From JBFELU01 sp041551965 (GTDB taxonomy: Bacteria; Actinomycetota; Acidimicrobiia; Spongiisociales; UBA11373), in assembly GCA_041551965.1 (NCBI GenBank), contig JBFELU010000012.1, positions 1 to 49,457 of the forward strand: DNA of 49,457 bases, given 5' to 3'. The position numbers were made by a program, and so were the translations under genes. Of the stretch, positions 1 through 7,360 are shown piece after piece (the first letter of the stretch is position 1; every line of letters begins with the position of its first letter). A model generated the notes under the pieces. That model ran no database searches and was not told where the DNA came from. It saw only the letters and a program-made list of their open reading frames with translations.

Positions 1-4
1 CAGG

Positions 5-682
5 GTGCTCCATCGCGGCGAGTACGGAGTCTGGTACGAGTCGACCCGCGATGACGCGTTCAGGATCGACTGGCAGGGCCGGCGGTTCGTGTGCCCCCGA
101 CACCCCTGGTTGCGGATGCTCGAGGGTCTCATCGCCTTCCGGAACTCCTATTCGGGTTCTTCGGCGGCGATGCTGGTGCCCGATCGCATCGCCGACTCGG
201 CGGCCGAGGAGCTCACCCGCATGCATCGCGGCCGGCCCGGGGTCCGTTCGTACATCCTCACCTCAGGGTGGCACGTTCCCCTCCGGTGGTTTGCCGCCTT
301 CGATCCGGCGGAACGGGAACTCCTCGAATCTGGGGGCGGTTTGACGATCAGATACCGGACGCCGTTGCCGGATGCGGTGGCCCGGTTGGCCCGTGCCGTC
401 CGGATCTTGGGCGAAGCCGGGTTCGACGAGGTGGTCGTCGAGCCGGTGCGCTCGCTGGCGGGCTGGCTCGACGGCTTCCCCAACAGCGGCCTCGTGGAGT
501 TGGATTACGGCTCGGTGGCGGCGCTGTTCGTCGACGGCGATCTGGTACTCGACGAGTCGGCCGCCGAGGTGGCGGGGAGCCTCGATGCTCTCGAGGACGA
601 GGATTTCGACAAGGCCGGCGAGTACTACGCCGCCGTGGCGTCGCGCTGGGCTCATGCCCAGTCCCTCGCCTATGCCTCGTAG
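5..682 (+). CDS. hypothetical protein, possibly 5'-truncated
   Basis: The frame opens with GTG at the window edge and encodes 225 residues, so the true start may lie upstream of the window. No family is recognised. It has an aromatic-rich N-terminal half and an acidic C-terminus (motif DALEDEDFDKAGEYYAAV). There is no signal peptide or membrane segment, so it is probably cytoplasmic. Codon use is normal for the window, with strong G/C third positions, which supports real coding. The 3' end overlaps the next gene by 11 bp, so the two are probably co-transcribed. Function unknown. Confidence 0.6.
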   Translation: MLHRGEYGVWYESTRDDAFRIDWQGRRFVCPRHPWLRMLEGLIAFRNSYSGSSAAMLVPDRIADSAAEELTRMHRGRPGVRSYILTSGWHVPLRWFAAFDPAERELLESGGGLTIRYRTPLPDAVARLARAVRILGEAGFDEVVVEPVRSLAGWLDGFPNSGLVELDYGSVAALFVDGDLVLDESAAEVAGSLDALEDEDFDKAGEYYAAVASRWAHAQSLAYAS

Positions 683-1007
683 ACCGCCGCCCGACGATGA
701 TCGGCTCCGTGAATCCCTGGTGGAACGGCGCATCCTCGGGGCGATGGCCGAGGGCGCGTTCGACGATCTTCCCGGCGCGGGGAAGCCCATCCCCGACCTC
801 GACGGTGCCTACGACCCCGCCTGGTGGGCCAAGAAGTGGGTGCGCCGCGAGCGGCTGATCGGGTTGGTTCGGGAGCTCCGCGATGAAGAGCGTCGGACTC
901 GGCGCCGGGTTGGGCTGGGGAGTGAGGGCGCCGAGGAGCGATTGGCCGAAATCAGGGCCGAGATCGATCGGCTCAACGAATTGCTCCCCCGCGGCGACCG
1001 TCTCTGA
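672..1007 (+). CDS. DUF1992 (DnaJ-homologue C28-type) domain protein
   Basis: A 111-residue protein starting at an ATG inside the 3' end of the previous gene. The segment ERRILGAMAEGAFDDLPGAG followed by GKPIPDL matches the conserved core of DUF1992, which is also found in the eukaryotic DnaJ-C28 protein. That core is followed by a highly charged helical C-terminus. There is no J domain. Family members are small cytoplasmic proteins of unknown biochemical role. The overlap with the upstream frame suggests translational coupling. Family assignment is confident; no function can be inferred. Confidence 0.8.
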   Translation: MPRRPPPDDDRLRESLVERRILGAMAEGAFDDLPGAGKPIPDLDGAYDPAWWAKKWVRRERLIGLVRELRDEERRTRRRVGLGSEGAEERLAEIRAEIDRLNELLPRGDRL

Positions 1008-1011
1008 ACGG

Positions 1012-1539
1012 CTACTTGCGCATCCCGGCGGCGGACCCGCGCCGGTGCAGATCGGTCAACGTGGTGTGTTCCACGGTCACCATCGCCTCGGGGTTGACCA
1101 TCCCGATGATTCTCATCACTTCACGGATGCGCCGCCGCCGGACGACGAGGAAGGTGATCCGGACCTCGCCCTGCATGCCCTCGGCGTTGATCACCGTGAC
1201 CCGGAACCCGTAGGCGCGCAGCGCATGGGCGACCTGGGGGCTGTCGACCGGAGCGACGATCCGGACGATCGCGTTCCCCAGAGCCATCCACCGCTCCACG
1301 AAACCACCGACGATGGTGCCGGTTCCGAACCCTGCTGCGAAGAACACCACCCGCAACGGGTCGTCCAAGTTGGCGAACACCAGCGAGGCGGCGGTGACCC
1401 ACATGAGGGACTCAAAGAAGCCGAGCAGGCCGGCCAGCCACATCCGGCCGCGCATCACCGTGACGATGCGGATGACGCCGAGTGACACGTCGACGACGCG
1501 CAGCATGAAGATTGCGAGAACACTGAGAGCGAGTTCCAT
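1012..1539 (-). CDS. UPF0316-type membrane protein (DUF5698 + DUF2179)
   Basis: A 175-residue protein. The N-terminal half (about residues 1-90) has three hydrophobic segments, with motifs RVVDVSLGVIRIV and GFFESLMWV typical of the UPF0316/DUF5698 module. The C-terminal half is a soluble DUF2179-like domain (YGFRVTVINAEG, then FLVVRRRR). The family is predicted to sit in the inner membrane with a cytoplasmic small domain; its substrate is unknown. It converges on the DUF1992 gene, leaving only 4 bp between stops, and is read in the same direction as the tRNA cluster behind it. Confidence 0.85.
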   Translation of the reverse strand: MELALSVLAIFMLRVVDVSLGVIRIVTVMRGRMWLAGLLGFFESLMWVTAASLVFANLDDPLRVVFFAAGFGTGTIVGGFVERWMALGNAIVRIVAPVDSPQVAHALRAYGFRVTVINAEGMQGEVRITFLVVRRRRIREVMRIIGMVNPEAMVTVEHTTLTDLHRRGSAAGMRK

Positions 1540-1572
1540 CTGACCTTCGACCTGTGAGAGGGTGAAGAGGAT

Positions 1573-1586
1573 CCGAGATTTCTCGG
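1573..1586 (-). terminator. short hairpin after the tRNA cluster
   Basis: CCGAGA and TCTCGG form a 6-bp perfect stem around a 2-base loop. It lies 4 bp beyond the 3' end of tRNA-Phe on the minus strand and is followed by a pyrimidine-rich stretch. It probably ends or helps process the tRNA transcript, although there is no classic T-run. Confidence 0.4.
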
Positions 1587-1590
1587 GTCG

Positions 1591-1663
1591 TGGTCAGGGG
1601 CGGGATCGAACCGCCGACCTCCGGTTTTTCAGACCGGCGCTCTTCCAACTGAGCTACCTGACC
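1591..1663 (-). tRNA. tRNA-Phe (GAA)
   Basis: A 73-base tRNA on the minus strand. The acceptor stem pairs GGTCAGG with CCTGACC, the discriminator is A, the D-arm is AGCTCAGTTGGAAGAGC, and the anticodon loop CTGAAAA gives GAA. The T-arm has GGTTCGATCCC. The CCA tail is not encoded. It is the last of three tRNAs in the order Glu-Asp-Phe, an arrangement common in Actinomycetota. Confidence 0.96.
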
Positions 1664-1685
1664 GGAAGGACCGGAACAGGCCCTT

Positions 1686-1763
1686 TGGCGGGGACGACGG
1701 GATTTGAACCCGCGACCTCCGGCTTGACAGGCCGGCGTGAACTCCAGGCTTCACCACGCCCCC
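1686..1763 (-). tRNA. tRNA-Asp (GTC), CCA encoded
   Basis: A minus-strand tRNA whose acceptor pairs GGGGGCG with CGTCCCC (one G-T pair). The discriminator is G, as expected for Asp, and the anticodon loop CCTGTCAAG gives GTC. The three bases after the discriminator (1688-1686) read CCA, so the tail is encoded here, unlike in the two flanking tRNAs. The 5' end abuts the tRNA-Glu 3' end with 1 bp between. Confidence 0.96.
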
Positions 1764-1764
1764 G

Positions 1765-1837
1765 TGCCCCCAACGGGATTCGAACCCGTGTTACCGGCTT
1801 GAAAGGCCGGCGTCCTAGACCGCTGGACGATGGGGGC
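1765..1837 (-). tRNA. tRNA-Glu (TTC)
   Basis: A 73-base minus-strand tRNA with acceptor GCCCCCA/TGGGGGC, discriminator A, and anticodon loop CCTTTCAAG giving TTC. CCA is not encoded. It is the promoter-proximal member of the Glu-Asp-Phe cluster. Confidence 0.96.
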
Positions 1838-1943
1838 GTGAGCCCCACGAGGATAGTGATCCACGTCGCCCAATCGATCCGTGAGAGCGGCCGTGATTAT
1901 AGGCTGGCCCGCCATGACTGGTTCCTCCGACGCCCGGAGCGAC

Positions 1944-2528
1944 ATGACCGACTGGTTCGAAGTCGTCTATTCGGTCGCCGACGGCGATGCCCGAGCGGTG
2001 CCGTGGGCATCCGAGCAACCGTGTCCGGAGGTCGTGGAATTCGCAGCGGGCGGTCCCGGGGGCCGGGCGGTGGTGGTGGGATGCGGGCTCGGAGACGACG
2101 CCGAGGCATTGGCCGCGGCCGGATGGGAGACGACGGCGTTCGATGTGTCGCCGAGCGCCGTGGCCTGGTGCCGGCGCCGCTTCCCCGACTCGATCGTCGA
2201 TTACCGGGTGGCCGATCTCTTCGACTCGCCGGCATCGTGGCACGCCGCTTTCGACGCGGTGGTCGAGGTACGTACCGTCCAATCGTTGCCGCCGAACCTG
2301 CAACCGGAAGCTCTGGAGGCCATCGCCGATCTGGTTGCGCCGGGGGGAACGCTGCTCCTGGCGGCGCTGGCGAGGCCGCACGAAGTGGTGGCGGTCGGCC
2401 CGCCCTGGGCGGTATCGGAACGGGAACTGGAGCCGCTGTCGCAGGCGGGGCTCGTGGTGGAGTCATTCGAGACACGAGGCTCGCCCCCGTCGACCCATTT
2501 CGTGGGCCGGTTCCGCCGTCCCTGTTGA
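1944..2528 (+). CDS. class I SAM-dependent methyltransferase, TPMT-like
   Basis: A 194-residue cytoplasmic protein. Motif I is VVVGCGLGDDAEALAAAGW, followed by FDVSPSAVAWCRRRFP (motif II) and a later LLLAAL strand. These are the SAM-binding Rossmann elements. The opening WFEVVY...PW resembles thiopurine/tellurite-type methyltransferases. An ATG at 1914 is also in frame, but the one at 1944 has GGAG at good spacing and fits the family N-terminus. The methyl acceptor cannot be read from the sequence. It ends 1 bp before the stop of the convergent PfkB kinase. Confidence 0.8.
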   Translation: MTDWFEVVYSVADGDARAVPWASEQPCPEVVEFAAGGPGGRAVVVGCGLGDDAEALAAAGWETTAFDVSPSAVAWCRRRFPDSIVDYRVADLFDSPASWHAAFDAVVEVRTVQSLPPNLQPEALEAIADLVAPGGTLLLAALARPHEVVAVGPPWAVSERELEPLSQAGLVVESFETRGSPPSTHFVGRFRRPC

Positions 2529-2529
2529 C

Positions 2530-3363
2530 TCAGCGAACCGGGAGCCCGCCGCGGTGCCGAACGGTGGCTTCGGCCAACTCCCGGGCCTGCTCCAGCGCGA
2601 CTTGGGGATCTCTCCCGCCTACGAGCCCATCCACCAGGCCGGCGCAAAACGCATCGCCGGCGCCGACGGTGTCGACCACGGTCTGTTGCCGGCCGGTGGT
2701 CGTCCAGACGCCTCCCTCCCGATGGCTGAGGTCGGCCCCGTCGGGCCCGCGGGTGACGCAGACCCATTGGGGCCCGAGAGCATGGAGCCCCTCACGATCG
2801 ACGCTCAGCGACGCCGCGATCGCCGCCAGTTCCTCCTCGTTGACTTTGAGGAGATCGGCCCGTTCGACGATGAATCGGATGGCGGCGTCGTCGACGTCGG
2901 GGGGCCGGAGGTTGGCGTCGGCGACGATGAACCGACCTGCGTCGAGCAGGCGGGACAGTGCCGCCCGGGACCTCGGATCACGGCACGGCAGGGTGCCGAA
3001 GACGACGGCGTCGTGATCGGGTGCCGGGTCGGGCCCGGCGATGGCATCCCACGCCACCGGGCGGTGGACGGTGAACTCGTGCCCCTCGTCGGTGAGCTCG
3101 ATGGTGGTTCGACCCGTCGGGAGCTCCCGGTCGACCTCGATCAGCGACGTGTCCACGCCGTGATCGTCGACGGTGGCGATGATGCGATGTCCGTCGGCGT
3201 CGTCGCCGACCCGGGTGATGAGTGATGCTGACCATCCCAGTGCCGCAAGGTGGGCGGCGACGTGGAGGGGAGCTCCGGCAACGACCCGATGGTCGGGAAA
3301 CTCGTCGATCAGGGCCTCGCCGAAGGTGAGAGCCCAGGGCCGACTTCGGTGTGTTCCTCTCAC
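2530..3363 (-). CDS. PfkB-family carbohydrate kinase
   Basis: A 277-residue sugar or nucleoside kinase of the ribokinase fold. The N-terminal part has FGEALID and a sugar-binding stretch with VAGAPLHVAAHLAALG. The ATP site has the PfkB signature DTVGAGDAFCAGL, with the catalytic base Asp near residue 237. The likely start is a GTG overlapping the stop of the upstream SpoIID gene by 4 bp (GTGA), implying translational coupling. The frame remains open further upstream, but that part shadows the SpoIID gene. Fructokinase is the closest guess; substrate not determined. Confidence 0.85.
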   Translation of the reverse strand: MRGTHRSRPWALTFGEALIDEFPDHRVVAGAPLHVAAHLAALGWSASLITRVGDDADGHRIIATVDDHGVDTSLIEVDRELPTGRTTIELTDEGHEFTVHRPVAWDAIAGPDPAPDHDAVVFGTLPCRDPRSRAALSRLLDAGRFIVADANLRPPDVDDAAIRFIVERADLLKVNEEELAAIAASLSVDREGLHALGPQWVCVTRGPDGADLSHREGGVWTTTGRQQTVVDTVGAGDAFCAGLVDGLVGGRDPQVALEQARELAEATVRHRGGLPVR

Positions 3364-4904
3364 TCGATCGTGAGGGCCAGCAGATCGGTCCCGTATGGCG
3401 TGATCGTGAGCGTGCCTTCCCGGCCGCGAGCCACCACGCCCGCCGAACCCTTGAGGACGAACCTGCCTTGCGGGGCGAGTTCGATCACCGGCCGTTCCCA
3501 GGCGAGCCCGACGTCGATGGTGCCTTCGAGGAAGCCGGGATCGGTCTCCGGGGTGAGGCCGGTGTAGAAGTGCTCCAGGATCTCGCGGAACGACGCTCCG
3601 CTCTCGGCCATTGCCAGGGCCCCGTACTGGCTGAGTCCGAGTTGATGCCCCCACCCCTCGCCTTGAATCTGCACTTTGCCGTTCTTGAGACGCACGCTGA
3701 ACGTGGGCGATGGGGCCGGCTGTCCCACGGCCACGAGGAGGTCGGGGATCTGGGGGTAGCCGTGCTCGAGGCCGTGACCGTTGAGGGCGGTCTGCACCTG
3801 GTTGATCGTGATGGTTCGGGTCTCCTGCCGGGTGGTCACCGTGACGAGGTACGGACCGTCACCGTGGTCGGTCACCTCCGTTTCGATCGAGGTCACCCTT
3901 CCCCGGAACGTGATGCCGTCGTGCTCCAGGACGTGGAGGAAGTCGGCCAACGGCAGCTTGTAGGACCACGATGCGTAGGGCGAGTCCTGTGCGGGGACGT
4001 CGACCGCTTGCAGATAGGAGATCGGGGATGAGCTCGTCCAGACGTCCTGGATCGAGCGGGTCGTTGCTCCCGAGGTGGAGTGATAGAGGGCGGCGGCCGG
4101 GGTGCCTCCGGCCAACAGTATCTGGCCGGAAGTGGCGCCGACCGCCTCTTCCCATGCGGTACCGGCTCCCCGCGCCGTTCCCTTGTAGACCTGGCAACCC
4201 GGGCCGTCGCAGATATCGAACCCGTACGTTGCCATCACTCCCCACCGGGGATTGGCGACCAGGTTGGCGAGGTAGGTACGGGCCGCCACCGCCTGGGCGC
4301 GGAGCGCCTGGGTGTGCCACGAAGCGGGGATCTCGGCGAGGCCCAGCAGATAGCGCTCCGGGTCGATGCGCTCGACGAGGAGGAGGCCGTCGGAACGCGG
4401 CTCGATGATCAGCAGGCCCTCGTGGCCCTGGATCGGCACCTGCCAGTCGGCGTGCGGGTTGAGCCAGGTCGTGAGCGATCTCTTGGGCTGGAGGGTGAGG
4501 CGCTCGTAGAGCAGAATGTCGCCGGATGCCTGGCTCGACCCGGCGTCGGTGATGGTGTCCTTGACGGTCACCTCGTACAGCCGGTCGTCACCGGCATCGC
4601 CGGAGATCTCGTCGGCGCCGCCCCCTCCCGCAATCCGGTCGGATCCGTTGCCACCCCGGATGACGTCGCGGCCTCCGTTCCCGCACAAGAGATCATCGCC
4701 GCCCTTGCCGTCGATGACGTCGGCGCCGCCTCGTCCCACGATGACGTCCCTGCCCGATGTGCCCTCCAGCATGTCGGCTCCTCCGGTGCCGACGATCGTG
4801 GCGGCTTCGCCGAAGCATGTGGGGGTCGCCGCGCTCGACACGGCGGGCAGGCCGAGAAGCAACAACGCGGTGATGGCAGCAACGTGCCTCGATCGGAGAG
4901 ACAT
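3360..4904 (-). CDS. secreted SpoIID/LytB-domain protein with RTX repeats
   Basis: A 514-residue protein with a Sec signal peptide (MSLRSRHVAAITALLLLGLP, then AVSSA). Residues about 38-110 contain seven or eight consecutive GGxGxD-type nonapeptides (GGADVIDG, GGDDLLCG, GSDRIAGG, GDDRLYEV), the calcium-binding RTX beta-roll. Residues about 165-460 form a SpoIID/LytB domain: YLLGLAEIPASWHTQALRAQ, AVAARTYL, then GEGWGHQLGLSQYGA. SpoIID proteins act on denuded peptidoglycan in sporulating bacteria and occur as cell-wall proteins elsewhere. RTX together with SpoIID is an uncommon combination. An ATG 9 bp upstream is possible. Confidence 0.88.
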   Translation of the reverse strand: MSLRSRHVAAITALLLLGLPAVSSAATPTCFGEAATIVGTGGADMLEGTSGRDVIVGRGGADVIDGKGGDDLLCGNGGRDVIRGGNGSDRIAGGGGADEISGDAGDDRLYEVTVKDTITDAGSSQASGDILLYERLTLQPKRSLTTWLNPHADWQVPIQGHEGLLIIEPRSDGLLLVERIDPERYLLGLAEIPASWHTQALRAQAVAARTYLANLVANPRWGVMATYGFDICDGPGCQVYKGTARGAGTAWEEAVGATSGQILLAGGTPAAALYHSTSGATTRSIQDVWTSSSPISYLQAVDVPAQDSPYASWSYKLPLADFLHVLEHDGITFRGRVTSIETEVTDHGDGPYLVTVTTRQETRTITINQVQTALNGHGLEHGYPQIPDLLVAVGQPAPSPTFSVRLKNGKVQIQGEGWGHQLGLSQYGALAMAESGASFREILEHFYTGLTPETDPGFLEGTIDVGLAWERPVIELAPQGRFVLKGSAGVVARGREGTLTITPYGTDLLALTIE

Positions 4905-4954
4905 GTGGAGCACTCGCCGCGGAGGTTACCGGTGGACCCGGTTTGTGCTCGGTA

Positions 4955-5347
4955 TCACCCGACTTCGACCGTGAAGGTCAGCGTTTCCCCCGATCCCGAC
5001 ACGAGCGTGATCGTGGTGGATCCCTCGCCGGCGGCGATGAAGGAGAACTCCTGGTATCCCGCCGATGCCCCGCCCTCCGAGGGCTCGAAGAAGAAGAAAT
5101 CGCCGCCGGCCACGACCGCGGCATCGGGCGCCTCGTCGATCTCCCACGCCGGCCCGTCGGCGGAGAACCTGGTGACGATCTCGTCCCCGGGCTGTACCCG
5201 CAGCACCGCACCGCTGTCGCTTTCGGTGAGGAAGAACGTGGCCGCGCCTCCCTCGGGTCCCGGGATGATGAGGTCGGTGGTGCCCGAGGACGAGCCCCCG
5301 CAGGCGGTGATCACCAGGGCCAGGCTCAGCAGCAGCGTTCGGCGCAT
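4955..5347 (-). CDS. lipoprotein, possibly chagasin-like (I42) protease inhibitor
   Basis: A 130-residue protein with a lipoprotein signal (LLLSLALVITACGG, acylated Cys at residue 16). The mature part is a small beta domain: LRVQPGDEIVTRF, GPAWEI, then YQEFSFIAAGEGSTTITLV. This order of strands and the hydrophobic-G-aromatic pattern resemble chagasin/I42 inhibitors of cysteine proteases. The canonical NPTTGYxW loop is not clearly present, so the family call is tentative. It lies about 50 bp upstream of the SpoIID gene on the same strand, and both products are exported. Confidence 0.6.
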   Translation of the reverse strand: MRRTLLLSLALVITACGGSSSGTTDLIIPGPEGGAATFFLTESDSGAVLRVQPGDEIVTRFSADGPAWEIDEAPDAAVVAGGDFFFFEPSEGGASAGYQEFSFIAAGEGSTTITLVSGSGETLTFTVEVG

Positions 5348-5438
5348 GGGGCTCCTCGTTGGGACCGGGCCAGAATAGGCGCCGCCTCAACCTCCGGGAT
5401 CCGACTTCCGATACAGGGAATGTCGCAACGGGAGGACC

Positions 5439-6287
5439 GTGGACCTTCGGATCGCAGTCGTGCACGTCCACAAGACCGGTGGCACCACGCTGTCGAGCGT
5501 GTTCAAGCGCTCGTTCGGGGGCCGACATTGCAGCGTCGTCTCGACGAACCCCGGCGCTCCCTTCTTCGACGCCGCTCAACTGCGGGAGATGCGACCCTGG
5601 TATCCGCGTCTCCACAGCATCATGGGCCACGACGTCAAGGTCTACGGCGACCTGGACTCGGTCGCGCCCAACCTGCGGTACGTCACCTTTCTGCGAGATC
5701 CGGTGGTGCGGTGCGCCTCTCACTACCAGTACGACGTTCAGGTCGGTGGCGTGGATCTGCCCTTCGAAGAGTGGATCACCCACGAGGTGTCACCCAACCG
5801 ACACACGCGGCACCTCGCCGGCCCGAATGCCACCGCCGACGAGGCCATCGCGCTGCTCGAGAAGCGGTTCTCGTTCGTGGGTCTCATCGAACGCTACGAC
5901 GAGTCGTTGGTGATGATGCGGCGTGCCTTGGAGGTGCGCGACGTGCGGTACGCCAAGCGGTGGACGGCTCCGGCCGACGACATCAAGCGCCGTCTGCTCG
6001 AGGATCCGATGTCGCTCGAACTGTTGCGGCGGGCCAACGAAGACGATCTCCAGGTCTATCGGCACGTCGTCGATGAGATCTACCCTCGCCAGCAGGCGGC
6101 CCACGGGCCCACCCTCGACGACGAGGTGACGGGCTTTCGGGAGGCCAACGCCGCCACGACCAAGTGGCACATGTACGCCCGCCCCCGCTACGCCTGGTAC
6201 GTGGCGAAGTGGCGTTTCGGCTATCGGCCGTGGGCAAAACGGCGCCGGGCTACGCGGACGGCCGCACTCGAGCCTGCCCACCGCTGA
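5439..6287 (+). CDS. sulfotransferase-family protein
   Basis: A 282-residue protein with a GTG start preceded by GGGAGG. The N-terminal VVHVHKTGGTTLSSVF is the 5'-phosphosulfate loop that holds PAPS. FLRDPVVRCASHYQY, about 80 residues later, is the 3'-phosphate-binding motif with conserved Arg and Ser. No signal peptide or membrane anchor is seen. The C-terminus is rich in Arg and Lys. The acceptor could be a glycan, lipid or small molecule. Divergent from the lipoprotein gene. Confidence 0.85.
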   Translation: MDLRIAVVHVHKTGGTTLSSVFKRSFGGRHCSVVSTNPGAPFFDAAQLREMRPWYPRLHSIMGHDVKVYGDLDSVAPNLRYVTFLRDPVVRCASHYQYDVQVGGVDLPFEEWITHEVSPNRHTRHLAGPNATADEAIALLEKRFSFVGLIERYDESLVMMRRALEVRDVRYAKRWTAPADDIKRRLLEDPMSLELLRRANEDDLQVYRHVVDEIYPRQQAAHGPTLDDEVTGFREANAATTKWHMYARPRYAWYVAKWRFGYRPWAKRRRATRTAALEPAHR

Positions 6288-6305
6288 TCCTGGTACCTTC
6301 ACGGC

Positions 6306-6379
6306 GGGCCGGTAGCTCAATCAGGCAGAGCAGCGGGCTTTTAACCCGAAGGTTGTGGGTTCGATTCCCACCCGGCCCA
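6306..6379 (+). tRNA. tRNA-Lys (TTT)
   Basis: A 74-base tRNA with acceptor GGGCCGG/CCGGCCC, discriminator A, D-arm AGCTCAATCAGGCAGAGC, anticodon loop CTTTTAA giving TTT, and T-arm GTGGGTTCGATTCCCAC. The outermost anticodon-stem pair is G-A. CCA is not encoded. It stands alone, 18 bp after the sulfotransferase gene. Confidence 0.95.
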
Positions 6380-6515
6380 CCGCTACCGCCGCCTCAACGC
6401 GACCCCGTCGGAGCTGCCCCATCGGGACTGCAACCGACCCTTCCCCCACCCTGTCCCGAATGGAACGGCCGGCCACGAGAGATCGGTTTGCATTGTTGCC
6501 GACCCTCCTCTAAGG

Positions 6516-6531
6516 TATTTAGTACTAAATA
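6516..6531. promoter_or_regulatory. 16-bp perfect AT-rich palindrome, candidate operator
   Basis: TATTTAGTACTAAATA is a perfect palindrome with 14 of 16 bases A or T, in a chromosome that is otherwise strongly GC-rich. It ends 22 bp before the ATG of the DUF4397 gene, where a repressor would block the promoter or transcript start. The bound regulator cannot be identified from this sequence. It shares the TTTAG/CTAAA half-site style of several metal or redox repressor sites, but that is only a resemblance. Confidence 0.6.
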
Positions 6532-6553
6532 TCCCAGAGAGAGGGAGCAAGCA

Positions 6554-7360
6554 ATGCGTAAGTTGATCTTTGCCATCGCCGCAGTGGCGATCATGGCGGT
6601 CGCCCCGGCGGCCGCGGCCCAGGAGGCCGGCGGCCAGGTGACCGTCATTCACGGCGTTCCCGGCCTCACCGTCGACGTGTTCGTCAACGGCGATGCGGCC
6701 ATTGAAGGTTTCGAGCCCGGTGACGTCGCGGGACCCCTGAGTCTTCCCGCGGGTGACTACGAGCTCGCCATCGCTCCGGCCGGCGCCGGCATCGCGGCGG
6801 CGGTCCTGGAAGGCTCCGCCACGGTCACCGACGGCCTCAACGCGTCGATCATCGCCAACCTGGACGAGTCGGGGAACCCGACCATCAACATCTTCGTCAA
6901 CGACACCTCGACGATCGCCGCCGGCGAGTCCCGCCTCGTCGTGAGGCACACCGCCGCGGCTCCCGCCGTCGACATCCTGCTGGCAGACGGGACGGCCCTG
7001 TTCACAAACGTGAGCAACCCGCAGGAGGGCCAGGTCGACGTCCCGGCCGGCACCTACGACGTGGAGATCGCCCCGGCCGGTGCCGGTGTCGCTGGTTCGG
7101 TGTTCTCGGTGCCCGGTGTCGAGCTCCCGGAGGGCACGGCCCGCATCGTCTACGCGACCGGCAGCTTGGCCGACGACACCTTCGGTCTCGTCATCCAGGA
7201 CATCGCCGGCCTGCACTCGGCCCCCGAGGCCGTCAACACGGGCTCCGGTGATCTGGCCGGCACCAATGGCCCCGGCGCCTGGGTGTGGATCGCCCTCGCC
7301 CTCAGCGCTATGGTCGCGGCCGTGGTCGTCACCCCCGTTGTTGCACGTCGGAGCCGATGA
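6554..7360 (+). CDS. DUF4397 surface protein with sortase-like C-terminal signal
   Basis: A 268-residue protein. Signal peptide at residues 1-22 (MRKLIFAIAAVAIMAVAPAA, then AA). Two tandem DUF4397 units follow, seen as the repeated block LPAGDYELAIAPAGAG near 64-79 and VPAGTYDVEIAPAGAG near 163-178. The C-terminus has LAGTNG (234-239), a hydrophobic segment (242-263) and the tail RRSR, which is the layout of a sortase sorting signal, although LAGTN is not the canonical LPxTG or LAxTG. ATG 6554 is preceded by GAGGGAG. It overlaps the sortase gene by 4 bp, so it is the likely substrate of that enzyme. Confidence 0.88.
   Translation: MRKLIFAIAAVAIMAVAPAAAAQEAGGQVTVIHGVPGLTVDVFVNGDAAIEGFEPGDVAGPLSLPAGDYELAIAPAGAGIAAAVLEGSATVTDGLNASIIANLDESGNPTINIFVNDTSTIAAGESRLVVRHTAAAPAVDILLADGTALFTNVSNPQEGQVDVPAGTYDVEIAPAGAGVAGSVFSVPGVELPEGTARIVYATGSLADDTFGLVIQDIAGLHSAPEAVNTGSGDLAGTNGPGAWVWIALALSAMVAAVVVTPVVARRSR

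Noticed and set aside
2530..3654. Longer N-terminus for the PfkB kinase
   Set aside because: The frame stays open beyond 3363, but that part is arginine-rich and overlaps the conserved C-terminus of the SpoIID gene. The GTG at 3363 gives a normal kinase length.
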